Shown here piece by piece: positions 34,372 to 43,350 of a DNA stretch of 64,000 bases (position 1 is the stretch's first letter; every line of letters begins with the position of its first letter). The stretch lies in the NCBI GenBank assembly GCA_035250505.1, contig DATFFC010000052.1, forward strand, positions 1-64,000, read 5' to 3'. Below the pieces are notes generated by a model that was not told the DNA's origin, ran no database searches, and saw only the letters and a list, made by a program, of their open reading frames with translations. This stretch comes from DASSBQ01 sp035250505 (GTDB lineage Bacteria > Nitrospirota > Nitrospiria > Nitrospirales > Nitrospiraceae). A program made the position numbers and the translations under genes.

Positions 34372-35238
34372 ATGAAAATCTTTAGGATGAGGGTTCTCGG
34401 CATAGTCATCTTGATCGCTGCATCGCTCGTTTCAGCCAGTTTGGCCGAGGCCTCAGGCTCATGGCCGAACGAACCGGCGGGATCACATGTGTTAACGGAG
34501 TCAGAGTTTGCCTGCATTGCATGCAATGGCTGGGGACTCGTTGGTGATTCACGGACCCACATTTTCAGCGACCCGACCTCTCCTGGTGCAACGAGAAATG
34601 TGTTGCGAATGACGTTCCCCGCCGGAGTACCAGGGGGCACGGGTGTAGGCAATGTGTACTATCCTCTACCTGGCGGAGGGGTGCAAAATCTGTATGCCGG
34701 GTTTCGATGGAAGCCAAGCAGTACATGGAATGGAGGATCAACGGGCGGCCAGAAAATCAACTTTATGATAGGGCAGGACTTTAATTGGAGTCTCATACTA
34801 CTCTTCTATCAAGGTCGCATTAATGTCTATTACGCGAATAATGCCGGTGTCAATAATTGCCACCTGCCCAACACATGGGGGGACTGCCCTGGAAGTCGTC
34901 AAATTTTTTCCAATGCCTACAGCCCAACGATCACGCTGGATCGGTGGTATCAGCTGGAGGTTTACATCAAGCTGAGCACGACGCCTACCTCTCGGGACGG
35001 GATCATCCGGTGGTGGATTGATGGACAATTGTCAGGCAATTATACGACCGTCAATTTTCCAACCAAACGCATCGTCCAATATGAGTTTAATGGCACGTGG
35101 GGTAATGCTCCAGAAACCAATCGGACCGAGTTTAACATTTCGTATGATCAGGCGCGCTTGAGCACCGGTGGAAGCGTACCGAATGGGGATAAAACACCTC
35201 CTGCGGCTCCTTCTAATGTCAATGTCACAGTTCGCTAG
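34372..35238 (+). CDS. Secreted concanavalin-A-like protein, copy 2
   Basis: Encodes 288 aa from ATG 34372; the ATG at 34357 is rejected because GGAGGG, the ribosome-binding site, lies inside the extra codons. The signal peptide ends at about SASLAEASG. The mature part mirrors the protein at 204-1157: SWPNEPAGS, GNVYYPLPGG, GFRWKPSSTW, DGIIRWWIDGQ and a final YDQARLSTGG. The C-terminal DKTPPAAPSNVNVTVR looks like the first strand of a fibronectin-III domain that is then cut off by the stop. It is the only plus-strand gene in the polysaccharide locus. Binding or cleavage of the locus product is inferred, not shown. Confidence 0.7.
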   Translation: MKIFRMRVLGIVILIAASLVSASLAEASGSWPNEPAGSHVLTESEFACIACNGWGLVGDSRTHIFSDPTSPGATRNVLRMTFPAGVPGGTGVGNVYYPLPGGGVQNLYAGFRWKPSSTWNGGSTGGQKINFMIGQDFNWSLILLFYQGRINVYYANNAGVNNCHLPNTWGDCPGSRQIFSNAYSPTITLDRWYQLEVYIKLSTTPTSRDGIIRWWIDGQLSGNYTTVNFPTKRIVQYEFNGTWGNAPETNRTEFNISYDQARLSTGGSVPNGDKTPPAAPSNVNVTVR

Positions 35239-35330
35239 TTCGGGCACTCTCGTTTGACTTTTTCGTGGACGGGATACCGTCAATATCTCTCTCCTCAAGG
35301 AGTAGCACGTGACGTCTCCCTCGCGACTGT

Positions 35331-36728
35331 CTATGATTGCGATGAGCTTACAGCTTGACTTGATTGATTTGAGGGGAGCACTGCAATGAGATGCTGATGA
35401 AGCTCGTGATCATTTGGAGTGGCTCTATGCCGCTCATTTAGGAAGAGCTCTATCACTTTCCTGCTCTTCAGCATGGAACCAGCAGTCTCCGCATAGAAAT
35501 ATTCCACTTCCGGTGCGTTTATCTTCGGGGCTAGGTCCTTGCTCCACAACTCACCTCTCTCCCGGGCGCACTTCTGCAAAGTTTCCGATAGTTTTCTTGT
35601 CGTTACCAGCGGTGATATATTCTTGAGCGCCCATTCACGTGGAGAATACTTCTCCCAGCTTGTCCTAAATTCCTGTAAAACCTGAGCTAGCTCACTTTCA
35701 TCAATAAGTCGGCCTGTCATCTCATTTATGTAGGATTTATTGACGCCAACGTTGTTCTTGAGGACTATGCCAGGCACGTTTGTGAACAGGGCCTCAAAAA
35801 TACTCCTGTTGCTTCCCTCCTTAAGAGACAGCAGCACGTTCACCTTGGCCTTGCTCAATATCGTATTCAATTGCTGCTGCGGCAACCTCTCATAAATCGT
35901 TACATTGTTCCTTATGTTGTAGTAGTCGATTAGCTGGCCGATTTCTTGCTTCGCATCTCCATTTTGTCCGAACGCCAACGCAGCACTATAGGTTGGATCT
36001 CCTATTTCCCTCAGAGCCTTAAAGAACACATGGTGTCGCTTTATTGGATGATAGTTAGTTACATAGATAGAATCGTAGGTTTTCTTCTCAGATGGGACAG
36101 GATTGAAGATTCTAAAGTCCACCCAGTCACTCGCCCCGAACGAGACCGGGATAAGGTTTGAGCCCAACGATTCCAGGAATCGAAAGTCTTGTATCTCACT
36201 CGCCTCGACGACCACAGGACTCGGCTTATACTTCATCCAAAATAATATGTTAGCGTCGCAATAGCCTGCCCAACTAGGTTCCAGTACAACATAAAAGTAT
36301 TTGAGCAATCGTTCACAATCGATATGCTGGTAAAAGAAAGGAAAGGTCTCCGTAAACGTAATGAGTAAGACTCCTTTTTCGATGCGCCCTTCCCGGATCT
36401 CCGGATTCTTTAGGACAATTGTGCGACGCGCGACACGATCAAGACCTGCAAAGCCTGCTGCATCGACAAATGTCTCGAGGTGATCACTTGCGCCCAACAA
36501 CGCTTGGCAGACCCTATTCGTCATGAAAGACGTTTGATAATATCGATGCGCGGCAAACAGCGTACTGAGGTCATCTCTTCTGATCGTGTTTTTGAGCAGA
36601 ATGTACTTCACATACTTCATATATGAAATCCAACGCAAACCATTTTTCCTAACCCAATCCCTACTCTGCCACTTAAGCCAGATCGAACTCTGGACAAGCC
36701 TTGTTGTAAAGCGCCTTGGGAATTTCAT
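35331..36728 (-). CDS. Glycosyltransferase (GT4/GT-B type)
   Basis: Encodes 465 aa. The N-terminal half is divergent; the C-terminal GT-B domain contains YVTNYHPIKRHHVFFKALRE, VNVLLSLKEGSNRSIFEALF and PGIVLKNNVGVNK. The ExxxxxxxE-like block (KEGSNRSIFE) is the donor-binding signature of GT4 enzymes. Base composition is visibly AT-richer than in surrounding genes, suggesting separate acquisition. It ends 9 nt after asnB-like gene's frame boundary, on the same strand. Acceptor and donor sugars are unknown. Confidence 0.75.
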   Translation of the reverse strand: MKFPRRFTTRLVQSSIWLKWQSRDWVRKNGLRWISYMKYVKYILLKNTIRRDDLSTLFAAHRYYQTSFMTNRVCQALLGASDHLETFVDAAGFAGLDRVARRTIVLKNPEIREGRIEKGVLLITFTETFPFFYQHIDCERLLKYFYVVLEPSWAGYCDANILFWMKYKPSPVVVEASEIQDFRFLESLGSNLIPVSFGASDWVDFRIFNPVPSEKKTYDSIYVTNYHPIKRHHVFFKALREIGDPTYSAALAFGQNGDAKQEIGQLIDYYNIRNNVTIYERLPQQQLNTILSKAKVNVLLSLKEGSNRSIFEALFTNVPGIVLKNNVGVNKSYINEMTGRLIDESELAQVLQEFRTSWEKYSPREWALKNISPLVTTRKLSETLQKCARERGELWSKDLAPKINAPEVEYFYAETAGSMLKSRKVIELFLNERHRATPNDHELHQHLIAVLPSNQSSQAVSSSQS

Positions 36729-36737
36729 AAGCTTGCG

Positions 36738-38636
36738 TCACCTTGAAACATAAGCACTGTGCCACATGGCAAAAACCAAAACCGCCCAAAGTTGCGTTTC
36801 GTGGTTGTGTACACCGCAATCATGCTCGTCTAGCATTTGATTGATGGCGCAATTATTAAAAAAGCCCAGTCTATTTATTGCCGAGCTTGCTAAGTGCTCT
36901 CGGAGGACATCACGGAGCGGTCCTCGGAGCCAAACGCTGAGAGGAATGGAAAAACCCTGTTTTCTACGTTTCAGAATGCTGGGCGGTAGATGTCCTTCCA
37001 ACGCCTTTAGCAGAATGAACTTCTTGGTCATCCCGTTAAGCTTGTACTTGGCTGGAATCGAGGCCGCGAACTCGACTACCTTGTGGTCGAGGAACGGCAC
37101 CCTGATTTCAAGTGAGTGCCACATGCTCAATCGATCAGTCTTACGCAACTCGTCGTCGGGCAAATAGGTCTGCATGTCTGCCTGCAACATCCAGTCAAGC
37201 GGGTCTGTGCAACCCTTGACGAGATCCATGGCGATCGAACTGGTATAGTGTCCCGATTTGTTAATAGCCCGAACCACATCGGGACTGAGGATCGCCTCCT
37301 TCTCTCCTTCGTCAAATGCCGCCAGAAATCGTTGATACCGTTGAGGCAGCGGAAGATCAGCTCCTTCCACAAAGCGCTTGGCTCGATCGATCCAAAGTCC
37401 TGCAGCCCGTACCTCTGGAAGTGATTGGACGATTGGATCGATGACCCCACGGCGGAGGAATCGCGGAATCTTTCGATAGCGCTCCGCGGCCAAGGCGCCA
37501 CGATACCGTTCATAGCCGGCAAACAGTTCGTCGCCGCCAGTCCCCGAAAGGGCAACCGTGACAAACTTTCTGGCAGCCTCGGAGATCATATAGTTAGGAA
37601 TGGCTGAAGAATCGGCGAAAGGCTCATCAAACGCCTGGATAATCGCAGGCAACATGTCTACGATCTGCTTCTGTGGGTCCTCATACAGATACTCTGAATG
37701 ATCAGTGCCATATTGGGTCGCGATACTTTTCGCAAATGGCCGCTCGTCCACGCCCGCCTGCCCGGCTTCGAACCCAATCGTGAATGTCCTCACGTTTCCT
37801 TGCCCTGCCCGACACATCAACGCGACGATAGCACTGGAATCGATGCCACCGCTGAGAAACGCCCCAAGCGGCACTTCGCTAACTAGGTGGAGACGCACGG
37901 CCTCTTCCAGTTCATGCAGCAATCCTTCGGCATAGTAGTTGACCGACCGCGAGTCCTCCCCGGCGGGCTTGAGTTGCCAATAGCGCTTGAGTTGCAGCAG
38001 ACCGTCCTGCCAGATCGCCACGTGCGCTGGTGGGATTTCCTGGACGCCTTCGAAGATAGTTTGGGGCCCTGGCACGTACTTGAACGTCAGATAGTCGGAG
38101 AAGGCCCTGAGATTGATGCGGCGTTCGAACTGATCCACCGCCAGGAGACACTTCAACTCACTTCCAAAGTACAGCGTGTCTTTGTGGTGCCAGTAGTAGC
38201 AGGGTTTGATGCCTAATCGATCGCGACCGAGCAAAAGTCTCTTCTGCCGATCGTCCCAGATGGCGAAGGCAAACATGCCGCGCAGGTGCGAAACCAAATC
38301 GTCGCCGTATTCTTCGTACAGATGAACCAGGCACTCCGTATCGGAAGAGGTCTCGAGACGATGTCCCCGTTTAAGAAGGTCATCCCTGAGGTCGCGGTAG
38401 TTGTAGATCTCACCATTGAAGACGACCCACACGGTCCGATCTTCGTTGTGCATCGGCTGCTTGCCCGTCCGCACATCGATGATCGCCAGTCGGCGCATAC
38501 CAAGCCCGACACGATCCCCGAAGTAGAATCCGTCGTCATCTGGTCCACGCCGTGTGATTAAGGCACACATACGCCGGACCAAAGCCTGCTCGATACGACT
38601 TGCCTCGTTTCCGACGGCGCCGACAATCCCACACAT
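36738..38636 (-). CDS. asnB: Asparagine-synthetase-like amidotransferase
   Basis: Encodes 632 aa. An N-terminal class II glutaminase domain begins MCGIVGAVG with the nucleophile Cys2, and contains RRGPDDDGFY and FNGEIYNYRDLR. The synthetase domain has the PP-loop FLSGGIDSSAIVAL (about residue 262) and RTFTIGFE. The sequence type is that of exosortase-A-associated amidotransferases as well as true AsnB. In a polysaccharide locus it may amidate a uronic acid of the glycan instead of making asparagine. Between two glycosyltransferase genes, all on the minus strand. Confidence 0.88.
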   Translation of the reverse strand: MCGIVGAVGNEASRIEQALVRRMCALITRRGPDDDGFYFGDRVGLGMRRLAIIDVRTGKQPMHNEDRTVWVVFNGEIYNYRDLRDDLLKRGHRLETSSDTECLVHLYEEYGDDLVSHLRGMFAFAIWDDRQKRLLLGRDRLGIKPCYYWHHKDTLYFGSELKCLLAVDQFERRINLRAFSDYLTFKYVPGPQTIFEGVQEIPPAHVAIWQDGLLQLKRYWQLKPAGEDSRSVNYYAEGLLHELEEAVRLHLVSEVPLGAFLSGGIDSSAIVALMCRAGQGNVRTFTIGFEAGQAGVDERPFAKSIATQYGTDHSEYLYEDPQKQIVDMLPAIIQAFDEPFADSSAIPNYMISEAARKFVTVALSGTGGDELFAGYERYRGALAAERYRKIPRFLRRGVIDPIVQSLPEVRAAGLWIDRAKRFVEGADLPLPQRYQRFLAAFDEGEKEAILSPDVVRAINKSGHYTSSIAMDLVKGCTDPLDWMLQADMQTYLPDDELRKTDRLSMWHSLEIRVPFLDHKVVEFAASIPAKYKLNGMTKKFILLKALEGHLPPSILKRRKQGFSIPLSVWLRGPLRDVLREHLASSAINRLGFFNNCAINQMLDEHDCGVHNHETQLWAVLVFAMWHSAYVSR

Positions 38637-38665
38637 GATGGCTTCGCTTTCAGTAAGCGTGTTTG

Positions 38666-39889
38666 TTAATGAGAACGCTTGCGGACGGCCAGTTCGTACG
38701 CATCCAAGAGCGGTTGGCCGACAACCGACCAGGAATACAATTGATTGACGCGTTCGGCACCGGCGGACGCCAACGTTGCTCGCATAGTCGGATTTGAGAG
38801 CAACCGAACGGTATGCTCGGCAAATTGTGCCTCGGTCTCGCCAAATAACAAGTGTTTACCGTCCTCCAGATCGAGGCCCGAGGCCGCAAACTGCGTCGAG
38901 ACGACCGGCACTCCCATCGCCAAACTATCCAGAATCTTCAACCTCGTCCCGCCACCGCTAAGAATTGGGCAGACACAGACCGCCGCACCACGGAAGTAGG
39001 GCCGGACATCTTCAACAAAACCCGTGACCTCGATCGCCGGCTCCGTCTCTCCAATCGCTTCCAGCCAGTCGGGAGGTCTTCGACCGACAATTTGGAGTTT
39101 AGCCCGTGGTTGTGTCTTCACAATCAGCGGCCAGACACGACTAATAAAATACTCCATGGCCTCCTGGTTAGGATGCATGTCCATGCTTCCACAGAACAAC
39201 ACCGTCTGATTGCCGGGATCTCGACGAGGTGTAAAGTAATCTGTGTCCACTCCATTCGGCACGACACGAACCGTCAATCCAGGGGTCAACCGATCAAGGA
39301 GATGAGCCTCCTCGACGGAGACGACTAAGTTCACCCCAAAGCGAGGACACCAGGCTGACTCAGCATCCGCAAGTTTGTGGGCTTCGTATGCGAAATAGGT
39401 CTTGAGCAGAGGATTTTGAGCTTTCCTGCTTCGGACGGCCATCTTGGAGGACTCAACGTCATGGTGGTTCAGAACGCTGCCGACCCCTCCGACGAGCGGT
39501 AGGTATTGTGCCAATCCCAATGCATCGACATGAACGACATCCGGCTTGACACGCTGGACGAGCCTCTCCAGTTTCTCCGCCATTCGGCTCGATTGCAACC
39601 AGACAAACTCGTAGGCTTCGCCCTTCAGAATTCCCCTCAGGGCTAGCAGATATTGTGAATGCAACGGACCAGCATTAAGCGGCACCCAATCGGCGGACGC
39701 GCAGAATCTCGACAGGGCTTCCAAACACTGTGCCGGACTTACATTCGGAGGCCGAGTAATCGGCTGATCGAACCCCAAAAAGTGGACCTCGGCCTTCCGT
39801 GCGATTTGGCGCAGCAAGTTGAAGTTGCGCTGAAGCGCGCCGCCTTTCGGAGGATAAGCGAGATTGTGTCCGAGCCAGAGTACTTTCAT
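38666..39889 (-). CDS. Glycosyltransferase, exosortase-A-associated GT4 type
   Basis: Encodes 407 aa. The start KVLWLGHNLAYPPKGGALQR is characteristic of sugar transferases found with XrtA/PEP-CTERM systems. The GT-B C-terminal half carries TVRVVPNGVDTDYFTP, FCGSMDMHPNQEAMEYF and VCPILSGGGTRLKILDSLAM (donor-site Glu replaced by Lys/Asp region). It follows the amidotransferase gene's start by 30 nt upstream and is probably in the same transcript. Sugar unknown. Confidence 0.83.
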   Translation of the reverse strand: MKVLWLGHNLAYPPKGGALQRNFNLLRQIARKAEVHFLGFDQPITRPPNVSPAQCLEALSRFCASADWVPLNAGPLHSQYLLALRGILKGEAYEFVWLQSSRMAEKLERLVQRVKPDVVHVDALGLAQYLPLVGGVGSVLNHHDVESSKMAVRSRKAQNPLLKTYFAYEAHKLADAESAWCPRFGVNLVVSVEEAHLLDRLTPGLTVRVVPNGVDTDYFTPRRDPGNQTVLFCGSMDMHPNQEAMEYFISRVWPLIVKTQPRAKLQIVGRRPPDWLEAIGETEPAIEVTGFVEDVRPYFRGAAVCVCPILSGGGTRLKILDSLAMGVPVVSTQFAASGLDLEDGKHLLFGETEAQFAEHTVRLLSNPTMRATLASAGAERVNQLYSWSVVGQPLLDAYELAVRKRSH

Positions 39890-39934
39890 CGACAGCGCCG
39901 AGAATAAACCGTATCGCGGAGAAAATGATCGTCC

Positions 39935-40193
39935 CTAGGTATCAAGCAAATTGGGCTTGTCACATCGGCGATCCCTGAAGTGCCATACGGCCGCACCGAG
40001 GATACCTTTGCGAAATCGATAGAACGCTTCTAGGACGAAGGATCCTTTGGAGCCCCGTGGCTATCCAGGCTAGCGGCACCACGGTGAGAGCAACGATGAA
40101 TGGGCAGGAGTGATGTTGGGCATGACGGTCGGCGCCACGCAGCACAATCTTGGACGGTGCTGCGGATGATTCGAGGGCGTACGACATGGTCAT
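39935..40193 (-). pseudogene. Possible frameshifted remnant of a small membrane protein
   Basis: A frame beginning with an ATGA overlap on the glycosyltransferase stop (ATG 40193) encodes a membrane-like segment (IVALTVVPLAWIATGLQRIL). A second frame takes over near 40040 and reads FVLEAFYRFRKGILGAAVWH and then FRDRRCDKPNLLDT to a stop at 39935. The second half looks like the conserved basic tail of a membrane protein, yet it cannot be joined to the first without a frameshift. Either a decayed gene or an assembly indel. The 300-nt region holds nothing else. Confidence 0.3.
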
Positions 40194-41374
40194 GGTTCAT
40201 CGTCATTTCTGGTACTCCTGTTCCCGTGGGAAGTACAGAGCTCACGATAGAGGTCCGCCACCCGCACCGCCATAACCTGTGAAGAAAATTTCTGCTCGAT
40301 TTGTTGTTTAGCGGCCAAACTGCAGTTCTCAGCCAATTCCCTGTCAGCCAGAAACCTCCGACAGCCTTCAGCCAACGCATTAGAATCTCCCGCCGGTACC
40401 AGAAGGCCGTGGGTCTCATGCGAAATGACCTCCGGAATCCCGCCTACTCGACTAGCCACAACCGGCCTCCCCAACGCCATGGCTTCTAACAGACTCATTG
40501 GAATCCCCTCATGAATTGAAGGCAAAACAAAAACATCCATGCAGTTGACGAGATCATAAATATCATACCGTTTGCCTGCAAGAATGACCTTCTTTTCCAT
40601 GTCCAATTCGCGCGCTAGTTGTTTCAAGGCCGGCATAAGGGGACCGTCTCCAACGATAAGTACCTTGATATTCGGTATTTTCTTCATGAGGCAACTAGCA
40701 GCTCTCAACAGCACATCGTGCCCTTTGACCGGCGTAAGACGTCCCACTGTTCCGATCGCATAATCGTCCGGCCCAATCGCGAGTTCGCCCCTCACGCTTG
40801 CCCTATCCTGACGCACCATCACTTGCTTCAGATTGATGCCATTGTGAATCCGCACCACCTTCCTGGCGCCGTACAGCTTTCTGAGAGTGTCCTCAATATT
40901 CGACGACACAGCGATTACTTTGCCGACCTTCGTCGCGGTGATAAGACGATCCACAAATTCATAGATCATCATCTTCACATAGGCGATTCCATGGAAAGGT
41001 TCAGTCATGCCGTGGACGACTCGTACCACCGCCGGGATGCCGACTGCCGCAGCAGCGCAGGCTCCAAGAACATTATCCTTATATTTGTGCGTATGGAGAA
41101 TGGCAGGTCGCTGTTGTCTAAGCTGCGCAACAATTTTCATAAAAAGAGCCAGGCTATTGTACCGTCTTTCGGACAGCACCGTCACAGGAATACCGATTTT
41201 TTGGATTTCGTGAGCGAGTCGCCCCTCGTTGAGCACAATAGCCGATAGTTCCCACATTGGATAATGCGCAAGGGCTTCTAACAAAGCAGCCAGCTGTACT
41301 TCTGCGCCGGCCCACAAGTCGCCATGCGCAATATGGCATACTCGAATCCTGCTTTGAGATTCTCGTTCGTCCAT
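40190..41374 (-). CDS. Glycosyltransferase family 4
   Basis: Encodes 394 aa. It starts RVCHIAHGDLWAGAEVQLAA, a GT4 acceptor-domain pattern with the GAEVQ motif. The donor domain shows IGTVGRLTPVKGHDVLLRAA, VLIVGDGPLMPALKQL and FVLPSIHEGIPMSLLEAMAL, with the EGIPMSLLE donor-binding acids. TATAAT lies just upstream of the ATG (41392-41397), but no -35 box was found. The gene is 75 nt downstream of the methyltransferase stop. Confidence 0.88.
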   Translation of the reverse strand: MDERESQSRIRVCHIAHGDLWAGAEVQLAALLEALAHYPMWELSAIVLNEGRLAHEIQKIGIPVTVLSERRYNSLALFMKIVAQLRQQRPAILHTHKYKDNVLGACAAAAVGIPAVVRVVHGMTEPFHGIAYVKMMIYEFVDRLITATKVGKVIAVSSNIEDTLRKLYGARKVVRIHNGINLKQVMVRQDRASVRGELAIGPDDYAIGTVGRLTPVKGHDVLLRAASCLMKKIPNIKVLIVGDGPLMPALKQLARELDMEKKVILAGKRYDIYDLVNCMDVFVLPSIHEGIPMSLLEAMALGRPVVASRVGGIPEVISHETHGLLVPAGDSNALAEGCRRFLADRELAENCSLAAKQQIEQKFSSQVMAVRVADLYRELCTSHGNRSTRNDDEP

Positions 41375-41449
41375 TATGAAGTGTGGAACGGATTATAAAT
41401 GAAGATCACATGCGGAGGAGGCACAGAGCGAAAGGATCATACAGTGATG

Positions 41450-42184
41450 TTAGGAAACCTTCTGACAGACGGCATAATATACGAACTCGGACAGCCCGGT
41501 GCGCCCCTTAATTTGGTCTTTCAGTGAGGACGATTTCATATCCTTTTCTTTCGCCTCAGCATAATCGTTAATGAACTCTTTGCGAATCACAAATTTGTGA
41601 TCTGTCACAAACTTTCTGATCGACCGGTCAGTGAATGTATAGGGATGACCTCGGTCTATTTTCAATCGAGATAGAATGCGGTGCAGAAAGGCGCCCCAGG
41701 GTATGTGAATGTTCACAGCGAGATACAAGAACCGACCTTTCGACAAGACGCGATGAATTTCATCTAGCACTTGGCCGGCCCCGTGCACGTGATCTAGAAC
41801 ATTGTCTAGGATCACCAACGAAAAGGTCTCATCACCGAAGGGCACTTTCTCTCCGCTTCCGACTCCATAGGTGACTGATCGATTACGCAATTCCGATAGG
41901 CGTGAATTCGATCGATAAAAATCTTCCAGCGGATCCAACGTGTACCGCTCGCCCCACTTCATGAAAGTCGCGATCCCAATGGGACCGCTACCGATTTCTA
42001 GAATCTTTCCTTCACGTAAGCTCAATTCGTCGGCAATAGATACGAGATGTTGTTCCATCAGGTCAGCCTTCCAGGAGTACCAACCCAACTGTCCTGTACT
42101 ACCCAACGCTATGTTATCGGCCAACCTGGCCCAGTAAGATTGTTCATAGGCTTGTGCTTCTTGCCACCGTTTCTCTGTTACCAT
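41450..42184 (-). CDS. Class I SAM-dependent methyltransferase
   Basis: Encodes about 244 aa. ATG 42184 is preferred because AGAGGGG precedes it; an ATG at 42211 overlaps the upstream stop as TGATG and is the alternative. The SAM site is KILEIGSGPIGIATFM (motif I), followed by YTLDPLEDFY, and DETFSLVILDNVLDHVHGA (motifs II/III), as in Methyltransf_11 proteins. It probably methylates a sugar of the glycan or of the lipid carrier; a role as small-molecule methyltransferase cannot be excluded. Situated between two GT4 genes. Confidence 0.85.
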   Translation of the reverse strand: MVTEKRWQEAQAYEQSYWARLADNIALGSTGQLGWYSWKADLMEQHLVSIADELSLREGKILEIGSGPIGIATFMKWGERYTLDPLEDFYRSNSRLSELRNRSVTYGVGSGEKVPFGDETFSLVILDNVLDHVHGAGQVLDEIHRVLSKGRFLYLAVNIHIPWGAFLHRILSRLKIDRGHPYTFTDRSIRKFVTDHKFVIRKEFINDYAEAKEKDMKSSSLKDQIKGRTGLSEFVYYAVCQKVS

Positions 42185-42210
42185 GAGGTACCCCTCTTCC
42201 CTGACGTACA

Positions 42211-43329
42211 TCAACCTTTCAGACAGGATTCATAAAGACCGCAATACTGTTCCACCATTCTATCGTGGCCAAAAAATAATGTAGCTCTTCTTCTCCCGTT
42301 CTCACCGAACCTCGTAGCCCTAGCCGCGTCCTTCAACAGAGACACAATACTCGTTGCTAGTGCCTCGCTATTCTCACTTGGAACAAGGAATCCCGACTCG
42401 CCGTTTACGATCAGCTCGGGGTTCCCTCCCACGTCCGTGGCTACGATCGGCTTGCCTGCCATCATAGCTTCTAAAATGGACATCGAGAGCCCTTCGGAAA
42501 GAGAAGGCAATACAAAGAGATCCATCAAAGCGAGTAGCTTCTGAATGTCATCGCGAAGGCCCAAGAACTTAACATGGTCTTCGATATTAAGCCGCTTCGC
42601 CTGTTCTATCAATTGCGCTTCAAGTGCCCCTTTGCCGATGAGCAAAAACACGGTTTCCGGATACTCGTGCAGGATCGCCGGCACAGCGTCCAATAGGTAT
42701 TTGTGTCCCTTGACCGGATACAAGCTTCCCACTATGCCGATAACACGATGACTTGGCGGCAATCCCAGCTCTTCCTTCGTTTTGTCAATTTCTTTGCTAC
42801 CGTATGCGGACAACCCTTCAACACCATTATAAATAACACTTACACGAGCTTCCTTAATACCAGTGCTATGTACAACAAAACGCCTCAAGTCCTCCGATAC
42901 CGCCACCATCCGAGCATACCGGCTTACTAGGCGATACGCTAAGCGGCGCCTCCTCTTCTCCCAAAAGTAATTCTTACCATGAATTGTGGCAACAACCGGA
43001 AGACTAGCCAGGCAAGCTGCCATTGTTCCATGAATGATGGCGTCGAACTCATGTGCATGAATCAAGCTGATTTTCTCTAGCTTGATGATCCGTAGCAAAT
43101 CTTTAACCAGTCGAGGATCCAACGAAGCTCGATTTTTCACCAGATGTGTGGCAATACCATTCGCCTCACATTGCTGTTTCAACCAACCAGGCCGGAAAAG
43201 GCAGGCTACAGTTCGATAATAAGTCTGGCGATTCAAGGAGGTCGCGAGTTTAGTGATTACTCGCTCTGCCCCACCGGGTCCGCTGCTGCTGGAGAACTGA
43301 AGCACCGTCTGTTGTCCTGAAGAGGTCAC
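42211..43329 (-). CDS. Glycosyltransferase family 4
   Basis: Encodes 372 aa, GTG start at 43329. The acceptor domain has FSSSSGPGGAERVITKLA with the GGAER motif; the donor domain has IGIVGSLYPVKGHKYLLDAV, FLLIGKGALEAQLIEQ and FVLPSLSEGLSMSILEAMMA with the EGLSMSILE acids. Base composition is AT-rich like the next genes. It follows the Wzy-like gene by 21 nt. Sugar specificity unknown. Confidence 0.88.
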   Translation of the reverse strand: MTSSGQQTVLQFSSSSGPGGAERVITKLATSLNRQTYYRTVACLFRPGWLKQQCEANGIATHLVKNRASLDPRLVKDLLRIIKLEKISLIHAHEFDAIIHGTMAACLASLPVVATIHGKNYFWEKRRRRLAYRLVSRYARMVAVSEDLRRFVVHSTGIKEARVSVIYNGVEGLSAYGSKEIDKTKEELGLPPSHRVIGIVGSLYPVKGHKYLLDAVPAILHEYPETVFLLIGKGALEAQLIEQAKRLNIEDHVKFLGLRDDIQKLLALMDLFVLPSLSEGLSMSILEAMMAGKPIVATDVGGNPELIVNGESGFLVPSENSEALATSIVSLLKDAARATRFGENGRRRATLFFGHDRMVEQYCGLYESCLKG

Positions 43330-43350
43330 TCGTTCTTGCGGGAGATTTTG

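Noticed and set aside
41392..41397. Perfect TATAAT on the minus strand before the GT4 gene at 40190
   Set aside because: No -35 box at 16-18 nt spacing and no extended -10; probably reflects AT-rich composition.
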